This document shows, piece after piece, positions 1 through 5,345 of a DNA stretch of 5,345 nucleotides (positions within the stretch are counted from its first letter, which is position 1; each line of letters starts with the position of its first letter). The stretch covers positions 1 to 5,345 of the forward strand of contig SKMI01000077.1 of the NCBI GenBank assembly GCA_007121115.1, in the 5' to 3' direction. The position numbers were made by a program, and so were the translations under genes. The DNA is from Paracoccaceae bacterium (GTDB lineage: Bacteria; Pseudomonadota; Alphaproteobacteria; Rhodobacterales; Rhodobacteraceae). The notes under the pieces are model-generated. The model was not told where the DNA came from and made no database searches. It saw only the letters and a list, made by a program, of their open reading frames with translations.

Positions 1-16
1 CCGGCGCAAGCGCCGG
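1..16 (-). terminator. GC-rich hairpin downstream of argF, possible terminator
   Basis: A perfect inverted repeat (CCGGCG, loop CAAG, CGCCGG) lies 24 bases beyond the argF stop codon. It could end the argD-argF transcript. A T-rich tail, if there is one, would fall outside the window, so an intrinsic terminator cannot be told apart from a generic extragenic palindrome. Confidence 0.3.
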
Positions 17-40
17 ACGGGGCATGGTGGCGAGTGGCGG

Positions 41-967
<927 letters not shown>

Positions 968-1044
968 GGATCAAGGCCTTCGGTCGGCCGGGTCAGCGGG
1001 GGCCAGCCCCCGCACCCCCGGAGTATTTGGAGCAAGATGAAGGA
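968..1044 (-). repeat. argD-argF spacer with hairpin and REP-like tail
   Basis: This 77-base spacer holds a 7-bp GC-only stem (GCGGGGG at 996-1002, CCCCCGC at 1007-1013, loop CCAG). It is followed on the plus strand by a C-run and GAGTATTTGGAGCAAGATGA at 1021-1040. I recall similar hairpin-plus-GAGTATTTGG elements as common extragenic repeats in Rhodobacteraceae genomes; that is memory, not a search result. Read in the gene direction, no T-run follows the stem, so it is probably not an intrinsic terminator. It might instead stabilise upstream RNA or set the argD:argF ratio. There is only one copy in this window. Confidence 0.45.
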
Positions 1045-2226
1045 TCAGGCGAGGATCCCGGCGGCGCGGTCGAGGCGGGTGACGGCCTCGGCGAGTTCGT
1101 CCTTGGTGATGGTCAGGGGTGGCAGGAGGCGCACCACATTGTCGGCGGCGGGCACTGTCAGCAGGTGCTGGTCGCGCGCGGCGGCCACGAGGTCGGTGTT
1201 GGGGACCTTGCATTTCAGCCCGAGCATGAGGCCGGTGCCGCGCACGCTCTCGATCACCTGCGGGTGGGCGGCGGCGAGGCCTTCGAGCTTCTGGCGCAGG
1301 GTGGCGCCCTTGCGGGCGACGTGGCCGAGGAAGGCGGGGTCGGTGATGATCTCCATCACCTTGGTGCCCACGGCGCAAGCCAGCGGGTTGCCGCCGTAGG
1401 TGGTGCCATGGGTGCCCGCGGTCATGGCCTGCGCGGCGCGCGCTGTGGCGAGCGTTGCGCCGAGCGGGAAGCCGCCGCCGATGCCCTTGGCGATCATCAT
1501 GATGTCAGGGGTCACGCCCGCCCATTCATGCGCGAAGAGCTTGCCCGTCCGGCCCATGCCGCACTGCACCTCGTCGAAGATCAGGAGCGCGCCGGTCCGG
1601 TCGCAGGCCGCACGCAGGCCCTTCAGGCAGGCGTCGGGCAGCGGGCGGATGCCGCCTTCGCCCTGGATCGGCTCCACGATCACGGCCGCGACGCTGTCAT
1701 CGAGCGCGGCGTCGAGCGCGTCATGATCGCCGAAGGGGAGGTGCAGGAAGCCGGGCAGCAGGGGGCCGAAGCCCTCGGTCAGCTTGGCACTGCCCGCGGC
1801 CGAGATGGCGGCCATGGAGCGGCCGTGGAAGGCGCCTTCGAAGGCGAGGATGGTGTGGCGTTCCGGAGCCCCGGCCTGATGCCAGTAGCGCCGCGTCATC
1901 TTGACGGCAAGTTCCAGCGCCTCGGTCCCCGAGTTGGTAAAGAATACCGTATCGGCGAAGCTGTGTTCCACCAGCGCAGCGGCCAGAGCCTCCTGCGCAG
2001 GGATGTTGAAGAGGTTGGAGGTGTGCCAGAGCTTGCCCGCCTGTTCGGTGAGCGTGGCCACCAGCGCCGGGTGCGCGTGGCCCAGCGCATTCACCCCGAT
2101 CCCCGAGGTCAGGTCCAGGAAGCGGCGGCCGTCACGCTCGATCAGCCAGGCGCCTTCGCCGCGCTCGAAGCTCAGCGGCGCGCGGGCATAGGTGGGCAGG
2201 ATCGGGGGAAAGCTCGCATCGTTCAT
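1045..2226 (-). CDS. argD: Acetylornithine aminotransferase (PLP-dependent)
   Basis: A class-III PLP aminotransferase of 393 residues, the usual length. It transfers an amino group from glutamate to N-acetylglutamate semialdehyde to give N-acetylornithine; many members also act in the succinyl-diaminopimelate step of lysine synthesis. SGT at 99-101 and TT at 275-276 bind the PLP phosphate. FHGR is at 133-136, DEVQCGMGRTG at 218-228 contains the Asp contacting the PLP ring nitrogen, and K247 in AKGIGGG is the Schiff-base lysine. HGTTYGGNP at 273-281 is characteristic of the ArgD group. The ATG at 2226 is supported by AGAGGA at 2234-2239 with seven-base spacing. It lies upstream of argF, and its own 5' region carries an Arg-codon-rich leader frame. 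Confidence 0.97.
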   Translation of the reverse strand: MNDASFPPILPTYARAPLSFERGEGAWLIERDGRRFLDLTSGIGVNALGHAHPALVATLTEQAGKLWHTSNLFNIPAQEALAAALVEHSFADTVFFTNSGTEALELAVKMTRRYWHQAGAPERHTILAFEGAFHGRSMAAISAAGSAKLTEGFGPLLPGFLHLPFGDHDALDAALDDSVAAVIVEPIQGEGGIRPLPDACLKGLRAACDRTGALLIFDEVQCGMGRTGKLFAHEWAGVTPDIMMIAKGIGGGFPLGATLATARAAQAMTAGTHGTTYGGNPLACAVGTKVMEIITDPAFLGHVARKGATLRQKLEGLAAAHPQVIESVRGTGLMLGLKCKVPNTDLVAAARDQHLLTVPAADNVVRLLPPLTITKDELAEAVTRLDRAAGILA

Positions 2227-2254
2227 GGGCGTATCCTCTGGGATGGGCTGAGAC

Positions 2255-2271
2255 GCCGCATTGGGCGCGGC
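2255..2271 (-). promoter_or_regulatory. Hairpin just upstream of the argD start (leader arms 3:4)
   Basis: In the argD mRNA sense, GCCGC (complement of 2267-2271) can pair with GCGGC (complement of 2255-2259) around a 7-base loop. It sits 15 bases before the Shine-Dalgarno sequence. Its first arm, GCCGCG, is the same hexamer as the arm that overlaps the Arg codons of the leader frame, so both can compete for CGCGGC at 2317-2322. No T-run follows, so any effect is more likely on translation or Rho-dependent termination. Short GC stems also arise by chance in DNA this GC-rich. Confidence 0.3.
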
Positions 2272-2299
2272 CCCGGGGTCAGTTGGGTTGGAAGACAGA

Positions 2300-2335
2300 G
2301 CAGCACATCGCAGGCTGCCGCGTATCAGGCGCGGC
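2300..2335 (-). promoter_or_regulatory. Overlapping hairpins after the Arg codons of the argD leader
   Basis: In the mRNA sense, GCCGCG (complement of 2330-2335) pairs with CGCGGC (complement of 2317-2322) around a 7-base loop that contains the leader stop codon. A second stem, GCAGC (2314-2318) with GCTGC (2300-2304), shares two bases with the first and is followed by pyrimidine-rich TCTGTCTTCC. The two stems exclude each other, as expected for an attenuator. The stems are short and the tail is only partly U-rich, so the regulatory reading is inference. Confidence 0.35.
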
Positions 2336-2372
2336 GGCGGCGTCGCAGGTGGAGGGGTGCAGGCGTGCTCAT
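2325..2372 (-). CDS. Putative arginine-rich leader peptide of argD-argF
   Basis: An ATG-initiated frame of 15 codons reads MSTPAPLHLRRRRRA, then TGA. Residues 10-14 are five consecutive arginines (CGA, then four CGC), placed directly before the stop and ending 98 bases upstream of argD. A run of codons for the pathway's end product in a tiny frame ahead of its biosynthetic genes is the hallmark of ribosome-mediated attenuation (as in his, leu, thr and trp leaders). Here the Arg codons and stop lie within the first of several competing stems. No clear Shine-Dalgarno precedes the ATG; a weak promoter 7 bases upstream would make the message leaderless. The main alternative is chance: CGC repeats are common in DNA this GC-rich, and other frames through the same stretch read Ala or Pro runs. 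I do not know of a described arginine attenuator here. Confidence 0.4.
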   Translation of the reverse strand: MSTPAPLHLRRRRRA

Positions 2373-2379
2373 GACGGTG

Positions 2380-2408
2380 GCGTTACCAGCCCTTGCCGTC
2401 GCTGTCCA
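2380..2408 (-). promoter_or_regulatory. Weak candidate promoter for argD-argF
   Basis: In the mRNA sense, TGGACA (2403-2408, five of six matches to TTGACA) is followed by exactly 17 bases and then TAACGC (2380-2385), a poor -10 that has an extended-10-like TGG in front of it. Transcription would begin at or next to the leader ATG at 2372. The TGGACA copy lies in one of two direct repeats. The weak -10 keeps confidence low. Confidence 0.25.
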
Positions 2409-2427
2409 TTGCAAAGTTGCTGTCCAT
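2398..2427 (-). repeat. Two 12-base direct repeats upstream of the argD leader
   Basis: In the gene sense, ATGGACAGCAAC (2416-2427) and ATGGACAGCGAC (2398-2409) match at 11 of 12 positions and start 18 bases apart. They could be tandem operator half-sites around a -35 element, or a by-product of a coding repeat: the frame through both reads MDSNFAMDSDGKGW and stops at TAA (2383-2385). That 14-codon frame is in phase with the lipoprotein gene, ten codons past its stop, and has no visible ribosome binding site. I do not annotate it as a gene. Confidence 0.35.
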
Positions 2428-2454
2428 CACGAAGTCGCGGGGCGCGTGGATGCT

Positions 2455-3024
2455 TCAGTCCGCGGTCACCTGCCGCAAGATGCGCTGGCCGGGCAGATCG
2501 GCGCCCAGGATCTGCGTCCGGGTCTCGCGGGCGAACGTGCGGAGCAGCGCGCGATAGAATCCTTCGGCGGTGGTGACGGTGGCGCGGGCCACGGCGCCGG
2601 TGCGGGTTTCGGCGGCGGTCCCGGCCTCGACCTGCACCGGATAGGTCGCCAGCAGACGCCCGGCGTCATCCACCAGCCGCACCGTGCCCTGCAGCCGCGA
2701 GCGGTCGCGGCCAAAGGCGGTGCCGACGCTGCCCGCAAGGTTCATCCGCGCGATTTCCACCGACATGGTCACCCCGTCGCCGCTGATCCGATCCGAAAAC
2801 TCCTGCCGCAGGGTGGCCCGCAGGTCGGGGCCCAGGCGGCTGGCGCTTTCGGCGGCGCGGGTGCTTTCGAACGCGGCGCCGGTGGTCACCACCTCGATCC
2901 GGGCGATCCGCAGCCGCGCGCGGGCTTCGCGCCCCAGCGGGTTGGACCCCGGCTGCGGCGCGCAGGCGGCGACGGCGCCCGCCAGAAGGGACAGCATGAA
3001 GGCGCGGCGGGGCAGGGGGGACAT
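2455..3024 (-). CDS. Small predicted envelope lipoprotein, function unknown
   Basis: A 189-residue protein with a short signal: PRRAF at residues 5-9, a hydrophobic stretch (MLSLLAGAVAA, 10-20) and Cys21 in a VAAC lipobox. It should be lipidated at Cys21 and face the periplasm. The twin arginines followed by A-F-M resemble a Tat signal, so Tat export is possible. The mature part is a compact mixed alpha/beta-looking domain of about 165 residues with many Arg, Ala and Thr and no other Cys; I see no catalytic motif and cannot name a family with confidence. ATG at 3024 is chosen because GGAG lies seven bases upstream; a TTG two codons earlier (3030) is too close to that GGAG. It is on the same strand as argD but 228 bases away, so probably a separate unit, divergent from leuC. 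Function unassigned. Confidence 0.75.
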   Translation of the reverse strand: MSPLPRRAFMLSLLAGAVAACAPQPGSNPLGREARARLRIARIEVVTTGAAFESTRAAESASRLGPDLRATLRQEFSDRISGDGVTMSVEIARMNLAGSVGTAFGRDRSRLQGTVRLVDDAGRLLATYPVQVEAGTAAETRTGAVARATVTTAEGFYRALLRTFARETRTQILGADLPGQRILRQVTAD

Positions 3025-3084
3025 GGGCAAACTCCGGTATCTTGAACGCCGACCGGGCCGCAGAGAGAGACGACCCGATCGCGC

Positions 3085-3113
3085 ATGACCTTAGCCCCAT
3101 CGTCGCCGGAATC
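3085..3113 (-). promoter_or_regulatory. Possible promoter for the lipoprotein gene
   Basis: In the lipoprotein sense, TTGGAT (3108-3113), a 17-base spacer and TAAGGT (3085-3090) give a moderate sigma70-like match, about 60 bases upstream of the ATG at 3024. Only four and three positions respectively match consensus, and no other evidence supports it. Confidence 0.25.
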
Positions 3114-3161
3114 CAAATCGCCACCGCGCACAGGCGTGACCGGCATGGGCGGCCTTCGCGG

Positions 3162-3190
3162 TTGCCAGAGCGCGGCATTCGGCGTATCAC
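3162..3190 (+). promoter_or_regulatory. leuC: Candidate sigma70-like promoter of the leuC operon
   Basis: TTGCCA (3162-3167, five of six to TTGACA), a 17-base spacer and TATCAC (3185-3190, four of six to TATAAT) form the best promoter match in the divergent region. The predicted start is near 3198, giving a leuC 5' leader of about 146 bases. That start coincides with an ATG at 3198. Confidence 0.5.
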
Positions 3191-3197
3191 CGCACCC

Positions 3198-3287
3198 ATG
3201 TCAGGGTTTTTCGACATCGCCGACCACGCGCGCCTGCCGCAGCGTTTCAGCCGCGAAAACCGGTCGGTGCTGGCGCGCCTAGGCTGA
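3198..3287 (+). CDS. Possible 29-codon leaderless leader peptide of leuC
   Basis: An ATG frame of 29 codons begins MSGFFDIADH and ends SVLARLG, then TGA. It has no Shine-Dalgarno, but its ATG lies seven bases after the candidate -10, so a leaderless message is plausible. It contains three Leu codons. One is CTA (residue 27 or 28 from the start, just before the stop), a codon rare in this GC-rich context and used in classical leucine leaders. The frame stays open upstream to a TTG at 3042 (81 codons in total), which argues that its openness may simply reflect base composition. Leu enrichment is weak, so this is a tentative call; it could equally be untranslated leader. Confidence 0.25.
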   Translation: MSGFFDIADHARLPQRFSRENRSVLARLG

Positions 3288-3294
3288 GCGCGCC
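3272..3294 (+). promoter_or_regulatory. 7-bp hairpin in the leuC 5' leader
   Basis: GGCGCGC (3272-3278) and GCGCGCC (3288-3294) pair perfectly around a 9-base loop. The loop contains the final codons and stop of the 29-codon frame, including most of the CTA Leu codon. The nearest T-run (3316-3320) is over 20 bases away, so this is not a standard intrinsic terminator. It may be a translation-sensitive stem in the leader. The remaining bases to 3343 hold only a weak GGGA (3331-3334) before the leuC ATG. Confidence 0.35.
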
Positions 3295-3343
3295 TGCCCG
3301 CAACCCTGCCCCTGATTTTTCCGAAACACCGGGAACCCGCGCC

Positions 3344-4759
<1,416 letters not shown>

Positions 4760-5206
4760 ATGGAATCTGCCCGGCGTATCACTCGTATGCTTTGCCAGGC
4801 TGTGATCAGCCTCGGGATGTCGTCGGCGGCAGTGACTGCTGATGACATCACGGCCTGCGACTACTTCCAATGCGCCTTTCTTGCCTTTGAAACACATTCT
4901 GGTCGCAACTTGTCGTCGCTTGAGAGCCGAGTTGACTCGGAAGAGAAAAGGGCCGGTCAGATCCTTTTGGAGCGCGGGGTGGCGATGGGACTCGCTTGGC
5001 TAGAACTGCCGCGGGATGCCCAACCATTCGTCGGATGGTCATGCATGGTCTTGACTGGGGGCTCGGAAACCGCGGAGCCCATGTTTGCCGTCGGGCGGGC
5101 CTACGAGTGGTCTACGCGTAGAACGCCCAATCTCTATCGGGATGCAAGATTGAGTTCGAGCGAAGCGTTCAGCAGACTGAACTGCGCCGCCCTCATCGGA
5201 GAATGA
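4760..5206 (+). CDS. Predicted secreted small protein between leuC and leuD
   Basis: A 148-residue protein of unknown function. Residues 1-9 are basic (ARRITR), 10-26 moderately hydrophobic, and VTA at 25-27 offers a signal peptidase I site before DD, so a periplasmic or secreted protein is likely. The mature chain would have four cysteines (33, 38, 95, 142), enough for two disulfides, which fits export. Otherwise it shows a charged helix-like stretch (about 52-75) and a Trp/Gly-rich middle (77-101). The start is supported by GAGAAGG (4748-4754), five bases before an ATG that touches the leuC stop. By hand count its GC is about 58%, below its neighbours, and it uses AGA three times plus AGG and CTA, which suggests acquisition from elsewhere. 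It has no evident role in leucine synthesis. A weak thought, unsupported by a motif match, is a small periplasmic inhibitor- or immunity-type protein. Confidence 0.7.
   Translation: MESARRITRMLCQAVISLGMSSAAVTADDITACDYFQCAFLAFETHSGRNLSSLESRVDSEEKRAGQILLERGVAMGLAWLELPRDAQPFVGWSCMVLTGGSETAEPMFAVGRAYEWSTRRTPNLYRDARLSSSEAFSRLNCAALIGE
5198..5201 (+). promoter_or_regulatory. leuD ribosome binding site inside the preceding gene
   Basis: GGAG lies eight bases before the leuD ATG and overlaps the last codons of the upstream small gene, whose TGA is at 5204-5206. leuD therefore has its own initiation signal, and translation of the small gene must run through it, so the two are probably coupled. Confidence 0.6.
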
Positions 5207-5209
5207 AAG

Positions 5210-5345
5210 ATGGACAAATTCACTACCCTCACCGGCATCGCCGCCCCAATGCCGCTGGTCAACATCGACACCGACATGATCATCCCCAAGCAGTTCCTGA
5301 AGACCATCAAGCGGTCCGGGCTGGGGGTGAACCTGTTCGACGAGA
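5210..5345 (+). CDS. leuD: 3-isopropylmalate dehydratase small subunit (5' part)
   Basis: The first 45 codons of the LeuD swivel-domain subunit, which completes the isopropylmalate isomerase active site with LeuC. The visible part starts MDKFTTLTGIAAPMPL and includes NIDTDMIIPKQFL at residues 18-30, a strongly conserved LeuD signature (compare NVDTDAIIPKQFL in E. coli), followed by a basic KTIKRSGLG stretch at 31-39. The gene is cut by the window edge; nothing indicates that it is broken. The ATG at 5210 has GGAG at 5198-5201 and begins three bases after the stop of the small intervening gene. It is almost certainly in the leuC transcript. Confidence 0.95.
   Translation, partial: MDKFTTLTGIAAPMPLVNIDTDMIIPKQFLKTIKRSGLGVNLFDE

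Noticed and set aside
1..25. Possible start of another minus-strand gene downstream of argF (ATG at 25)
   Set aside because: Only eight codons are visible, no ribosome binding site precedes it, and it runs through the hairpin; nothing supports it.
996..1013. Intrinsic terminator between argD and argF
   Set aside because: The stem is strong, but in the gene direction no T-run follows it; a REP-like element fits better.
1027..3045. 672-codon open frame on the plus strand
   Set aside because: It lies antisense to argD and the lipoprotein gene, starts without a good ribosome binding site, and its His/Gly/Arg/Ala-rich composition is typical of a GC-rich shadow frame.
3042..3287. 81-codon reading of the frame upstream of leuC
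   Set aside because: The start would be TTG with no ribosome binding site, and the candidate promoter lies inside the frame. Only the 29-codon portion after 3198 is kept, tentatively.
3272..3320. Intrinsic terminator upstream of leuC (stem plus TTTTT)
   Set aside because: The T-run begins more than 20 bases after the stem, too far for a standard Rho-independent terminator.

Overview
The window is a GC-rich stretch of a bacterial chromosome. Its codon use, protein sequences and gene order look like an alphaproteobacterium of the Rhodobacteraceae (Rhodobacter/Paracoccus/Roseobacter relatives). This placement is from memory of family sequences, not from a search. It carries two core amino-acid biosynthesis units arranged back to back, with small accessory genes and regulatory-looking leaders around them.

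Left half (1-3024), minus strand. Transcription runs right to left: a small probable lipoprotein gene (2455-3024), a 228-base gap, argD (1045-2226), a 77-base gap with a GC-rich hairpin and a REP-like tail, then argF (41-967). ArgD makes N-acetylornithine and ArgF converts ornithine to citrulline, so the two probably form an arginine operon. The gap upstream of argD holds a 15-codon reading frame, MSTPAPLHLRRRRRA. Its five consecutive Arg codons run into a set of mutually exclusive GC-rich stems, which looks like an arginine-sensing leader. This is the most interesting signal in the window.

Middle (3025-3343). This is the divergent control region between the lipoprotein gene and leuC. It has a good sigma70-like promoter facing leuC, a possible leaderless 29-codon leader frame ending in a hairpin, and a weaker promoter candidate facing the lipoprotein gene.

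Right half (3344-5345), plus strand. leuC (3344-4759) is followed with no gap by a small gene for a predicted secreted protein with four cysteines after the signal peptide (4760-5206), and then by the start of leuD (5210 to the window edge). LeuC and LeuD together form isopropylmalate isomerase of leucine synthesis. The gene between them has lower GC and different codon use, which suggests later acquisition into the operon. No tRNA, rRNA, CRISPR array, insertion sequence or prophage gene was seen.
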